The position numbers and the translations under genes were made by a program. From Pomphorhynchus laevis (lineage: Eukaryota; Acanthocephala; Palaeacanthocephala; Echinorhynchida; Pomphorhynchidae): a stretch of 64,000 nt of DNA. The DNA is taken from the NCBI GenBank assembly GCA_012934845.2, contig WNNJ02001862.1:50427-114426 (forward strand), read 5' to 3'. Within the stretch, counting starts at the first letter, position 1. Every line of letters starts with the position of its first letter. The notes under the pieces were generated by a model, which worked only from the letters and a program-made list of their open reading frames with translations, made no database searches and was not told where the DNA came from. Below are positions 22,466 to 34,480 of this stretch, piece by piece.

Positions 22466-25400
22466 ATGCCAAAGGGCAAACCTGCGACTGAGCTGAAATG
22501 TTGTTCATGCAATGACCCAAACGCGAAATGCAAAGGCTGTCAGTGTGTTAAAAAGAAACATTTTTGTACATTGGCAACCTGACTTATTCATACGTCTGAA
22601 ATGTATAGAATTCAAACATTTACATTATACGCTTGCACGTATATACAGGGATTCGTTAACTAATTCGGAAGATTTTCATAAGTACATAATCTTTAGTCAT
22701 CTGATTCTACAAAGGAACGTACGTAATAATATTAAATCATTAAAAGCGACTTTATCACGACGACTAGATCTGGGGTTCAAGAATGAATTTGGTAAATTAT
22801 ATGCAGAAACCTTGGCGATGCAAAGTATGAAAACATTGCAAGTGAAATCACCAAAAACAAACGACTGGCGCAAAAGCTTCATCTCACTAGTAGAGAGCTC
22901 TAGATTGAGCAAGGCAATGCATCTTTTAGATACTGAGTCTAAAGTTGGAGTTCCCTTGCTACCTGATGATTTAGTTGGTTCTAGATCCGTACGAGAATTA
23001 TTACTTGACAAACACTCTGTACAAGCTCTTTTGGATCCAGATGCTATTAACTGGAAGGCCCAAATTACTGTTCCAAGTTTCCATTCAGTGATATTCGATT
23101 CTATTAACAATGAATTAATTATACACATAGCCAAACGGGTGAAAGGCGGTGTAGGTCTTTCTGGCATAGATGCCTTAGCTTGGATGCATATGCTAACAAA
23201 GTTTGGTAACGAATCAAAACAAGTGGCTAAAGCTCTCTCAGTATTTGCACGGTCTCTAGCAACGGACCACTTGCCTAATGATGTTATAAAAGTACTGACT
23301 ACTAATAGATTAATTGCCTTAACGAAAGAATCAGGTATAATACCTATAAGCACTGGAGACGTTAGTATAAGAATAACGTCAAAGGCTATTCTCTCTCCTT
23401 TCTGACCACATACAACAAGTTTGTGGACGATTACAAATGTGTGCTGGCCAGCGAGCCGGAGTTAAGTGTGTCACCCACGCAGTTCGTTATTGCTTGTTCA
23501 GAAATCCTGATGCAGTTCTTATGACGATCGACACAGATAATGCATTTAATAGAATTAACGGACCAGCAGATCTTATTAACATTTCTCGCATATGTCCATC
23601 GATGCCTACAGTATTACACAACCTCTATGTAGTCCATCCCAATTATCGATTGGATATGAATTTATAACATCTTACGAAGGCTTCACACAGGGCAATATAC
23701 TAGCAATATCTGCTTACGCGGTAGCAACCATACCGCTATTGAAGGGCATCGAAGACAAATTCCCTCGTATCAATCAATTCTGGTACGCGGATGATGGTAA
23801 TTTAGTCGGTGAACCTAATCAAATCTACAATTCATTCAAATTTCTATGCGAACACGGATCTGCTTTTGGATTCAATATGAATAAGGAAAAGTGTGTGCTG
23901 CTAACTACACCTGATAAAGCCTCTGCTATGTACCAACTATTTAAAGACACAGGAATAAAAATCGCCGTCGATGGAACCATAGTAAAGGGTGCTCCAATCG
24001 GGAATAATAATTATATTCACAAAACGATAAGCTCCAAAAATTTCTAAATACTGCTTACTTGTTATCGTTTAGCTGACGTCGGTGTTTTTGATTTACAGGG
24101 AAGCTATGCTAGTATGACCAGAGCTTTGCAGCATAAATATATACACATGCAACGAACGACGAATTGCTTAAATAGCTGGTTCGAAGAATTAAATGATATT
24201 ATTCAGCGTCGCTATGACGAACTTTTTAATTTGAACTCAACAAACGACAATTCAATGTGGCCATTATTTTCGCTCCCATTAAGAGATGGTGGTCTAGGCG
24301 TAGTTATCCCACGAGTCACAGCGCAAGTAGAGTTCGAAAACTGAGAAGCTATGCCTCCCTTATTTAGCCGACTTGTATGGGGTTGAGTTAAAGGCGGAGC
24401 AAGATAAGTATATTTCCCAGATACACACATCAAAAAACGAGATGCACAAATCCCTACTTGTGGATAAGCTATCTGATTTAGAAAAAACTGCTATATGCAT
24501 ATTGTAGCACCTACAAGTCAAGGGTGCTTCATCATGGCTATCCACGTATCCTGCAAATGACCGTTGTACTCGTCTTAATAATATGGAATTTCGGGATGCA
24601 ATTGGAGCTCGGTACAATAGACTGTCTCGTGATGTTCCCTTACATTGCCCATGCGGTGAACGAACATCACTGACACACTCACTAATTGTCCAACTGGAGG
24701 TCATCATTCGATTAGACACGATTTGATTCGTGATATATTATCCAATACCATGACAGAAATTTGCGATAATGTCCAGACAGAACCAGTATTGAAATCAGTT
24801 CACTATAGTATTGTGTTCAAGCGTACAAGCACTTCTAGAGATCATGATACACGTTTAGACATTGCTTGCTATGGATTTTACGGAGGTCGTTCTGAGCGAA
24901 CTTTATTCGATACATGCGTATTCAACGCATTCGCACCGTCCAACCTCTCGAAGTCAACAACGTCCGTCTTTGAATTTCACGAAAATCGAAAATTTCGATT
25001 TTCGTGAAAAATCGAAAATTTTTTCAATTTATAGCCCGGGAGGGGGTCAAGGAGTTAAGGATATCTGTGACAGATAGGTCCCTACTCCTGAAGTTCCCCC
25101 GAGGCGGGATAGGCTTAGGTGATATAGTTGCTCCATAATTATGTAGGGATAGCGACTACTTTAAAACTATATCAAGACATTTACTACCAATCTAACCCAA
25201 TGCTCTATCCTTCCAACAAACATAAAGTTCTGAGCGAACTTTATTCGATACATGCGTATTCAACGCATTCACGCCGTCCAACCTCTTGAAGTCAACGACG
25301 TGAATTTCACGAAAATCGAAAAATCGCAAAGTATCAAGAGAGAGAGTCATCCTAATAGAGAGAGGGGAAATTTTGTGCCATTCGTGTTTTCATATTTTGG

Positions 25401-25590
25401 TGGTGAAAATAAATCGTCGGTGACGATAATTAAGCGCATTGCTCATAAATTGGCAATTTGAAAAAGACACATGGAGAGGAATTGACACGCCTTCGGTCAA
25501 CGATTTGTATACAACTGGATCGCTCAATTTATTTATGCGTTAGGGGTGCCCGTTCTGCTCGCAATCGCCCTGCGCACTAAATAAAAAAAG
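22466..25590 (+). pseudogene. LINE with zinc finger, YADD RT and restriction-like endonuclease
   Basis: One non-LTR element read in pieces. The start ATG at 22466 opens MPKGKPATELK, then a Cys-rich finger (CCSC, CKGCQC, C at about 22480-22560). A frame change leads to the long frame to 23402. Reverse transcriptase follows: motif A (DTDNAFNRI, 23530), motif B (EGFTQGN, 23670), motif C (WYADDGNL, 23780). Next come a CPCG-x6-H finger (about 24650) and a C-terminal restriction-like endonuclease (DTRLDIACYGFYGGRSERTL, FDTCVFNAFAPSN) ending in a GARSAR phrase near 25545. Fingers plus a C-terminal nuclease follow the R2-like plan, and the RT resembles a family common in cnidarians and lancelets. I count at least five frame changes or stops, plus an internal duplication at 24888-25320, so it is dead. 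It would reverse-transcribe its own RNA at a nicked target. Confidence 0.75.
24888..25320 (+). repeat. Partial duplication with insert and hairpin inside the LINE
   Basis: A segment of about 100 bp of the endonuclease region (24888-24990) is repeated at about 25228-25320 in the same orientation with a few differences. Between the copies lies a hairpin with 15-bp perfect arms (24975-24989 and 24995-25009) and about 215 bp unrelated to the LINE. The coding sense resumes from the second copy. Confidence 0.8.
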
Positions 25591-25675
25591 TACAATATTT
25601 TTTATTATTTGACGCATCACGGTTTCGTGTTTGTTTGTACATTTTGGAGTTCTTTTGTACCTTTTAGAATCCTCG

Positions 25676-26751
25676 CAGTTTTCTTACCGAAAACTGTGAG
25701 AAGCTGATGCCGTAGTACCTTAACTTTATCAATGGCATCGTCGACACCGAGGATTTGCCGTTGAACATCAGCAGGGAGACCCTGCAACAAAGCAAGATTC
25801 TGAAAGTGATTCGCAAGAATGTAGTAAAGCGCTGCCTCGAACTGATTGATGAACTGGCAGATGGCAAGGAGAATTACAACAAGTTCTACAGCCAATTCGG
25901 CCGGAACATCAAGTTGGGCATCCACGAGGACTCGACCAACCGCAAGAAGCTCTCAGAGTTCCTGCGGTACCACACGAGCGGTAGCAGCGATGAGATGTGT
26001 GCCTTGAAGGACTACGTGAGCCGGATGAAGCCTAACAAGAACGACATTTACTGCATCACTGGAGAGAACAAGGATCAGGTGGCGAGCAGCGCGTTCGTAA
26101 TCGCGGCTTCTAGGTATCTACATGATCGAGCCCAACGACCAATAATGCGTTCAGCTGCTCAAGGAGTTTGACGGGAAGAAGCTCGTGTCAGTGACAAAAA
26201 CGGCTTCGAACTCCCACGAGGACGACGAGGAGAAAAATAAGTTCAAGGCTGACAAGGAAAAATTCGAATCGCTTTGCAAACTCATGAAAGATATCTTAGG
26301 CAGCAAAGTCGAAAAGGTGGTTGTCTCAAGTCGCCTCGTATTTTCGCGGTGCTGTATCGTAACGGGTCAATACGGCTCTTTGGCCAGCATGGAACGGATA
26401 ATGAAGGCACAGGCCCAGCGCGACACGATAACTAAAGGCTACATGGCCACTAAGAAGATTCTGGAGATCAACCCCGATCACTCTATTATGAAGTGCCTGC
26501 ACGCGAAGGGCACGGGCGACAAGTCCATGAAGGATTTGGTGGTTCTGCTGTTAGAATTGAGTCTGTTGGCGTCCGGCTTCAGTCTGGATCACTCGGAGAG
26601 ATAGTCGGAACGCATCAATCGGATGATTGAGCTCGGACTCGGGATCGATGACGATGCTGATGAGCTTCTGGACGGAATGGACGGCAAGAGTGATGCCGCA
26701 GCCGTTCCACCCGACGAGAGCGACGCGACGCGCATGGAGGATGTTGACTAA
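25676..26751 (+). pseudogene. Cytosolic Hsp90, 5'-truncated intron-less copy
   Basis: The C-terminal half of Hsp90, the ATP-dependent chaperone. Homology starts near NCEKLMP (25696), runs through [18 protein letters not shown], the client-binding middle domain, the [11 protein letters not shown] region, and the dimerisation domain ([16 protein letters not shown]), and ends with an acidic tail and RMEDVD, the cytosolic TPR-binding motif (normally MEEVD). Breaks: a TAG at 25713-25715 in place of a Gln or Glu codon; a frame change near 26110; a TAA in the new frame near 26135; a TAG at 26602-26604 with the frame continuing afterwards. The N-terminal ATPase is absent, no introns and no poly(A) tract are seen. 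It begins about 90 bp after the end of the neighbouring LINE. The G+C-rich codons differ sharply from the flanks. A processed or partial duplicate is likely. Confidence 0.9.
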
Positions 26752-27214
26752 GATCAAACGTCATAAAATTTGATCTTCAAAGTTTATTTGTATTCATAAA
26801 TTTTATACGTTATCATAACTAGTCATTATAATAATCTGACAAAAGAAATTAACGATAATGTTACGTTCCATTTCTAGACGACTTTAATTTGTATTGTTAT
26901 GATTTTTCTGATTGTTAACAATAAGATGTATTATAAAAAATTATGCTTTCAAAAATATCTTAAGATTTAATAAGTTTAAAATTAAGATTATCTAATCTTA
27001 AAATAAGGCATTGAGTAATGAATTTTGTATTAATTTTAAATGACTAGATATCAATCCTTATAATTAATCCTTTAGTTATAAATTTCACGGGAAAATAACG
27101 AATCTTAAAGTAAACAAAGGGTAATTATAAATTAAGTAATCGATTACCTTTTTTGTTTTAATTTAAGAAGTGATTGTATAAATCAATTTGCGGAGACAAT
27201 AGGAATACTTGCCA
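26752..27214. other. AT-rich spacer, no gene seen
   Basis: Sequence following the Hsp90 copy; the first bases may be its original 3' flank. No motif recognised. Confidence 0.5.
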
Positions 27215-28940
27215 AAAAGATCACTTAGCTGCAACATATCAAGGGCCAAAACCTGATAACATAGCAGTTCCTCCTGATGGTTTCTAATTCTTAGAAAATT
27301 AGAAAATATATAAAATTATTAAATTATTTATTTAATAATTTATTTATTTATTTTTATTTATTATTGCTTAATTTATAAATAATTTAATATACAAATTATA
27401 TTAAATTAAATGATATAATATTTATATTATAATATTATAATATTAAATAATATTTGTTCATTAATAATTTATTAATGAACAAATTATATTTATCAATGAA
27501 CTACTTATTAATTATTAGTTTATAATTAATAAAGTTTAATTTTTAGTTTAATTTTTTATTTATTAAAGATTTTATTAAAATAATAAAATTATTAATAAAA
27601 TATATTTTATTAATAATTTTTAAAATATTTTACTTATTTTTTCTTCCGTTTATTATTAGTATTTTATTAATTTCTTTTTAATTTTTAAAAACGAAAATCA
27701 GTGTTATTTTATTATACTTTGAATAAATTTACAACATTTATCGTGCTGTCTGGATAACTTCATGCCAGGCCGATATAGATAAGGAAATATCACGCTACTA
27801 CTCATCACGGAAGCAGCATTGACGATCCTCCTCCGCTCATGCTCTCTCTATTATGCATGCTGCATTTTCCCGCTGAATTAATAAATAATTAATATAATTT
27901 AATAAAATTTTATTAATATTAATATAAAACTATTATAAATATAATATTAATATAATATTTATAATTTTTATAAATTTACCTTGTTATTATTTATAAATGA
28001 TAACAGGGTAAATGATTATTTATAATCATTTACTTATTTATTATTTAATTATAAAATTTTTAGCATTTTTTATATAAGTATTAAATAATTAAAAGAAGGA
28101 ACGGTAATCAGTTCCTCCTGATGACTTCTAATCCTTATTCTGATACATCGTATGTTATTTATTAGTCAATTCATAAAAATGACTTTTATTTAAAATTTTA
28201 ACTTGATATAAATTATATAAAATATTATATAACAATTATATATCATTTAGAATTATTTATTATTTATAATTATTTATTATTATTTAATTGTGCGAATTTT
28301 ATTTAGCATTATTTTTATTTATAAATAATAAAAAATACGTCGACTCAGTTAGCTGATCTGATTTGTTAAGAATCAAATTTAGGAAATTGCATGATGTGGC
28401 TTATAATTATGGAAATTGTATGATTAGGAGATAGTGAGAAGTGGTATTTATAAAAAATTGAATAAGATACTAGATAATAAGATACAGGATCAGAAATCTG
28501 ATAGCACAGCAGTTCCTCCTAATGACCTCTAATCCTTATTCTGATACAACGTCTGTTATATATTAGTCAATTTATAAAAATTGACTTTTTAATTTCAATT
28601 TTTTATTTTAACTTTATTTAAATTATTAAAGACTTTATATAATCCTTATATAAATATCTTAAAATATATATAATATTTTATAATTTTACATAATTTTTAT
28701 AGAGTTAAAAATTGTAATTTAAAATAAAAATCAATTTTTATGATTAAATTATTAATAATTAAATTAATACAGTATTAATTTCATCGTCAGCAGAAACTGC
28801 TTTGTAAACAAGTTTCGGCCCATATTCTTCGACCCAACGTAGCAGTGGGCCCAAATACATGCTAATGACGTATTTCTTCTGATGATATTTGTTTATCTAG
28901 TATCTTATTTATACATTTTGTAGAGATAACGAACAACTCT
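27215..28940. repeat. PLE-tail copies and AT-rich filler
   Basis: Cores in plus orientation near 27235-27290, 28105-28160 and 28495-28560, a terminal motif with GACTCAGTTAGCTGAT at 28340-28360, and a minus core at 28795-28880. The stretch 27300-27720 is almost pure AT. A single G+C-rich island at 27738-27880 belongs to none of these and is noted as a finding. Confidence 0.7.
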
Positions 28941-29456
28941 GACGAACCTATTTATTATCTATCCGAAAAAAAATTTCCGCTAATTATTTTAAATTTATTT
29001 TTGATATTATTGTGTTGATTTATATATTTTACTATTTTCCGTTTGATTACATTTTTATAGTAACTAGTTTAAAATATGCATCTATTAATTTAAATGATTT
29101 TAAAGAAAACAAATATCGTTACAAATTGTTGCAATTCTTAAAATTTCATTATTTAATGTATTATATTTTATATTATATGGTATGTATGAATGCTCATGCA
29201 AAAACATGTTTCTTGTAAATTTAAATATGTCATCTTTACGATATAAATTAATAGTAGTTTTAATTAATGTTAATTTAATGTTCATATCAAGTTTAAATAA
29301 GGCAGCCTGGATAAATGTGGTCGCTTTTTGAGTAAAAATAATTAGAGTTAACAACCAAAGGATATCCATCAAAAAGAAGCTTTTAAGTTTCATATTAAAG
29401 TAGCGTGCAGAATAAACAATAGTAATCAAAATTTCAATAGTAACATATATCATCAA
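28941..29456 (-). pseudogene. PLE-type RT thumb fragment, copy 1
   Basis: Minus-strand frame encoding NLYRKDDIFKFTRN, then HEHSYIPYNIK and LRIATICNDI. The pattern, a beta-strand ending in Y-R-K-(D/P) followed by S-x-I-P-Y and a helix with R-x-x-x-I-C, is the last palm motif and thumb of PLE-type reverse transcriptases. The frame is interrupted and its upstream end merges with a piece of MITE M2 (29400-29450). Related fragments follow at 29640 and 30189. The catalytic Asp pair is not present. Confidence 0.6.
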
Positions 29457-29639
29457 TGTATCGAAACATATATTTCATATCTTTAATTAATTTAGATTTA
29501 TTTTTTACACAGTTATGGAAAAATTCATATTCTATAAAACTTAAAAATAAGTGAGCTATAATTTGGTAAACGAAAAAGAATTTTGTCAACGAAAAATTTG
29601 GCGTTACTGAAATAACACTTTATAAATTAATAATTTTAA
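29457..29639. other. Short spacer between PLE fragments
   Basis: AT-rich sequence of 180 bp with no motif recognised. Confidence 0.4.
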
Positions 29640-30100
29640 ATATGCCATATTTACGATATAAATTAATAGTAGTTTTAGTTAATGTTAATTTAATGTTCAT
29701 ATCGAGATATACACCTTCTTTATCATTAATATTGGTTTTGTTAAGAATAAGGCTTTCTGGATAAATTATCCAGCCATCAAAATTTTCGGCTTATGATTTT
29801 AAATTTATTCTTTATATTATTGTGTTGATTTATATATTTTACTATTTTCTGCTTGATGTTATTTTTATAGTAACCTAGTTTAAAATATGTATCTATTAAA
29901 TTATTTAAATGATTTTGAAGAAAGTCAATATCATTACATATCATGACATGTAATATCATGTAAATATCGTTACAAATTGTTGCAATTCTTAAAATTTCAT
30001 TATTTTATGTATTATATTTTATATTATATGATATGCATGAATGCTCATGCAAAAATATGTTTCTTGTAAATTTAAATGTCATCTTTACGATATAAATTAA
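29640..30100 (-). pseudogene. PLE-type RT thumb fragment, copy 2
   Basis: Two overlapping scraps of the thumb sequence: 29777-29959 carries LIDTYFKLGYYKNNIKQ, and 29640-29760 carries the upstream strand region matching the start of copy 3. Part of the thumb is repeated between 29970 and 30100. The order is disturbed, which suggests local duplication or nested insertion. Confidence 0.55.
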
Positions 30101-30114
30101 TAGTAGTTTTAATT

Positions 30115-30575
30115 AAAATTCAAATACATGCTAATGATGTATTTCCTCTGAAATAACTATCTAGTATCTTATTCTAATGCAAAGTATATTATTTATTATC
30201 CATCCATAAAAATTTGCCACTTAAGAGTTTAAATTTATTCTTTATATTATTGTGTTGATTTATATATTTTACTATTTTCTGCTTGATGTTATTTTTATAG
30301 TAACCTAGTTTAAAATATGTATCTATTAAATTATTTAAATGATTTTGAAGAAAGCCAATATCATTACATATTGTTGCAATTCTTAAAATTTCATTATTTA
30401 ATGTATTATTTTTTATATTATATGGTATGCATGAATGCTCATGCAAAAATATGTTTCTTGTAAATTTAAATATGTCATCTTTACGATATAAATTAACAGT
30501 AGTTTTAGTTAATGTTAATTTAATGTTCATATCTAGATATACACCTTCTTTATCATTAATATTGGTTTTGTTAAG
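30115..30575 (-). pseudogene. PLE-type RT thumb plus 3' tail, copy 3 (longest)
   Basis: The longest reading of this protein: from NKTNINDKEGVYLD through NLYRKDDIFKFTRNIF, HEHSCIPYNIK, LRIATICNDIGFLQ to YKNNIKQKIVKYI, ending at a stop near 30189. Immediately past the stop (30115-30188) comes the start of the dispersed tail family. This copy therefore links the abundant GC-core repeats to a reverse-transcriptase gene: they are its 3' tail. About 125 codons; the palm with the catalytic Asp residues is missing, so it is a 5'-truncated copy. Confidence 0.65.
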
Positions 30576-31309
30576 TATTAAATTAAGCTAAACTCAACCC
30601 ATAAAAACATCATTTTCGGCGTAGATTGTCAGCAGAAGCGTTTGATTCAAACTTACATTTCATCGACTTTTTATGTACTTCTTGTGGTTAACATTAAAAG
30701 TGTATTATATTGAATAGAAAATGATCGACTAGCGGTAAAACGGGAAGATATATAATATTTCAAAACTGGAAGTTCTTCAGCGGAATAAAAATTCGCAAAT
30801 GAAAATATATTTTTAGAGATTTCCTGGAAGCAATATCTACTATATATAAATTATATGAACGATATACCTGTCAACTTGATAGTTTTTAAAATCGATGAAA
30901 CTTACATTTCATTTAGTATCCATAAAGATATAAACGGGCAAATGATTTCATTATATTATCTTTTGACAGTCACTTAGCTGTTTAAAAGTAGATAGGATTA
31001 TGACATGCCATTTCAGTAAGAACGAAAATATTTCGTGAGTTTTGTTAAGTTTGCTTAATAAAACTTTTATTTACTTATAAACTTTTATTACTTATAATAA
31101 TATTTCATTATTTTACTTTGGAGTAAAATAATGTCAGTACATTTTGAAATGTAAATAATTTCAAAATGATTTCTATGCAATTATATGCCATCGAAATATT
31201 GCAACGCTGATTTAATTTAAAATCAGAAATAATTTCAATTAAATTTGCATAATGTAAGACGAAAGTATTTCATTAAATCTAATTGTCGATAAAAGCAGAC
31301 GAGTCGAAT
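30576..31309. other. Spacer, no gene seen
   Basis: AT-rich, no recognisable motif or repeat. Confidence 0.5.
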
Positions 31310-31577
31310 GATCATCAGCCTACATTAAAAGGACTGATACGTGAAATATAGGTGTTGAATTAATAGCTGATGATGTTAAACAATATTTAAATGTAGCGTA
31401 CTGCTGTTGGCTTATAGATAGGATTAAAGTAGCGTGCAGAATAAAAATAGTCATCAAAATTTCAATAGTAACAATTTCAATAGTAACTGCAATTTGATAG
31501 AATCAAAACAACATGCATTGTCATCATAAATTTCAATTGTAGCAATGACTGCACCGGTATATTAACTTGAAATTAGG
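31310..31577. mobile_element. Palindromic MITE, family M2, copy 2
   Basis: Carries the inner phrases of M2 (TAGCTGATGATG, AATGTAGCGTACTGCTGTTGG) and the right-hand arm with CAATTGTAGCAATGACTGCA. An extra partial copy of the right arm is inserted around 31425-31490. The left outer arm is decayed. Confidence 0.65.
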
Positions 31578-33320
31578 AAACAAACTATAGATGACATGTT
31601 TGATAATATAAATTAATTGCAAATATAGGTAGATTTTTTGTCAATGAACACCTCTGGATAATCTTCCGAAGTTGATAATATCCCACACCGACAAGCCAAT
31701 CGTAGAAAGAAAGGATTTTTGCCGTATAGGATTTATTTTAAAGGCAATATATCCAAATGCTATTTAAATGATAAATTTTCGCTGTGATACTCCATAGAGA
31801 GACACTAAATCTTGGTTACTACAAGGAGACTTTCTAAAAAATATTAAGTATGCCTTTGCTTTATGCCTTTCCTCCTATTTGTGGAAAATAGGAAATACAA
31901 AAAAATATAAAAATGATAATTGTGAATATTTTTTCTGATTTGGCAATACATCACTAATTTGGAAGTATATAAATGAAGTATAAATAGAAGGAAATATTGT
32001 TGTTTTAAATATGCAGTTTGTATTTAAATATAATGTTACGAATATGACGAATTTTATCTCTCATTTACTAACTTATCCCACAAGTCCCAATTTTCTCATA
32101 TTTCTAAATGTCGAGACTTGGAAAAATATTAGAAAAATATCACATTTTCAAAATTGGGTCTTTTGGTAAACCTTTACTCAACATAAAAAGTTTGTAACGA
32201 ATTCGGTAAAAATTTTACATGTCAGACTTCCGATTTCGATTTATAATATTGTTTTCAGAATTATTTTATGTTTTTATAGGGAAATACTTTTAGTATAGAC
32301 AATTTCCTTCAAATACGTAAGATTACTTAAAATATTTATTCATATTCGTAGAAATTAACGGACCTTTTTTAACTGAGTAGATCATCATACTTTACTATTT
32401 TCGTTTTTCATGTTACTTAAAAATTATAATAATATTTTTTAAGGTCCATATGGGTTTAGCCCTAGCAAAAACACTGGGATGATTAATAAAAAATATCACT
32501 TTGTACAAGAGAGCTAACGTGATTATATGTCTTGATTAAAATTCCTTAAAATTTTATGATATGATTAGCATGATTATGGCTTGATATAAGCGTTTTAGAA
32601 ATGATACCTTATGCCATGATTTAGACTCAAAAAGTTCTCGACTCACACGTGATCGTTAAAATTTATAATAAAAAAATTAACGAAAATTATTTTAATAATT
32701 CAAGCTGGTACGCGTGTTTTTGCTGCAGTCAGTGTATAAAAACTTATACTATCTCTGTGAATAAATATGCCTTCAACTGCAATCTGAATGATTAAAAGGC
32801 AAGAATACACTTTTATTAACCAAATTCGTTACAGATATTAATTTTAAACTAGTGAGTCTGTGTGAATTCGATTTATTTTCCAAATTTGATTTATCAATAA
32901 AATTCGGAAACGAATTTGACTGATAAAAATATAATAGGAATTTCTAAATAACGATAAAAATATATATTTGTATAGTTTAATTAGAGATACAAGCAACGAA
33001 GCCTAATATATTGGACTTTTTTAATTTATCCAATTCAATAATTTATTTTTCCATTGCGTTTTCGGAATTAAAGATTTTTTATTGATTTTTCCTTCATGGT
33101 TTTCTTTTTACGATTTATTTCAGAATTGGATCAGAGCGAAGGTGTTTCGTTAATAAAGCTGTGAATTTATAGCGAGTCAATATCTTGAAGGGAAGCGCTG
33201 TGAAGACTTTGGAATTTGAAAACATGCAGCAATGAACTGCAATTTTCATTACAAAATCGCAGCTCCAGTTACTTGATCGCTGGTGGCAAAGCATTTTAAT
33301 CTTGCATAGTTTGTAGTGAT
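31578..33320. other. Spacer, no gene seen
   Basis: About 1.7 kb of moderately AT-rich DNA. I looked for conserved coding motifs on both strands and found none; a small exon without a strong motif could be missed. Confidence 0.45.
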
Positions 33321-33327
33321 AGCTATG

Positions 33328-34480
33328 ACATAAAGGGCGTTTCTTAGCACGATCCTTTCTCCAAACAAATTGGGATATACTTGTATGTATCTGAAGTCCA
33401 CACTAAATGGCGTTTCTTAGCACTTGCCTTTCTCCAAACAAATTGGGATATACTTGTGTGTACCAAAACTCCTCACCGAGAAGTCCGATTTTCATATTGA
33501 ATAGATCTACATTTCTGCAAAATTCATGAGTACTCGGTAGCGAAATACAACTACTGATATTCACTGAGCTTAAGTTAAATCCACAAAGCAAAGATACCAT
33601 ATAGTTCCGGATTTTTAGAGATATATCGACTATACGTTTCGCAAACCTCCACTTGCATATACCTAAGTGATGAAAATTTCTTGCGACTAAATCTATCCAG
33701 ATTGCTGACAATCCGTAAGTAATACACGATAGAAGCATCTTATTGATGTAGTTGATTGTACCATCAAACGATAACGACGTTAAATCTTTAATGCGAGTAG
33801 TTATCCTTACTATTTTTAATGATTTTTGTTCCATATGATGAACAAAAGACCATCGTGATGAGATCAATTTTCTGTCTTTAACTGTCACTCTTAACTGACT
33901 GTTATTACTTTTTTTCTCATTTATGTTTTTGTAATTTAATAAAATCTTTATTATTACTGAGATTAATATTTCCAGAGAAGTTTTACTAAAGTAGTTTTTA
34001 CTAAATTCGAGATTCTGGCAAATTGACAAATTGACAAACTATAATTGCTGGCAAGGTGACCTCATTTTCTGAACAAAGATTTATAGTTAACTTGTTTCGG
34101 GAACAGTATGATTCTAGATTGTTTAAAGCTAATTGAGTCAATGGACGCGAAGAAGACAGCAAAACTAAATCATCTGCTTATAAAATTGTACTAATTTAGG
34201 AAATCGATTGCTTAACTAAGCAAAATATGTCTTGAAGGAATAAAGCGAACAAATATGGACTCATATGGTCGCCTTGTAAAACTCTCTTGTCTGCCAAGAA
34301 TGATTCAGAGAGTTGAAGGCCATCGAAAATTATCAACATTTTCGGTTGCAATACGGTGTGTAGTAAGTTAAGAAAGCTTCCCTTCACATTTATATCACTG
34401 AATAATTAATTCAAGAGGCTGCAGCAATCTATCGAATCAAACGCTTTCTGGAAATCGATTAAAACCGCGTAAAGTGTTTA
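33328..34480 (-). pseudogene. LINE fragment: RT and C-terminal region
   Basis: Minus strand. 34390-34480 reads AVLIDFQKAFDSIDC, reverse-transcriptase motif A; 34196-34387 reads SESFLADKRVLQGDHMSPYL, motif B with its Q-G-D; 33403-34029 carries a C-terminal region in which LTSLSFDGTINYINK and LSCITYGLSAIW match a conserved C-terminal segment of arthropod LINEs. Motif C (YADD) falls in the gap between the pieces. The 3' part holds a tandem duplication: 33328-33395 and 33408-33470 are near-identical. Several frame changes; dead. The clade cannot be settled by eye. Confidence 0.7.

Noticed and set aside
22697-23353. 218-codon minus-strand frame
   Set aside because: Antisense shadow of the LINE reverse-transcriptase frame; no known motif.
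25617-25925. Minus-strand frame over the Hsp90 copy
   Set aside because: Antisense shadow; the plus strand gives an unmistakable Hsp90 translation.
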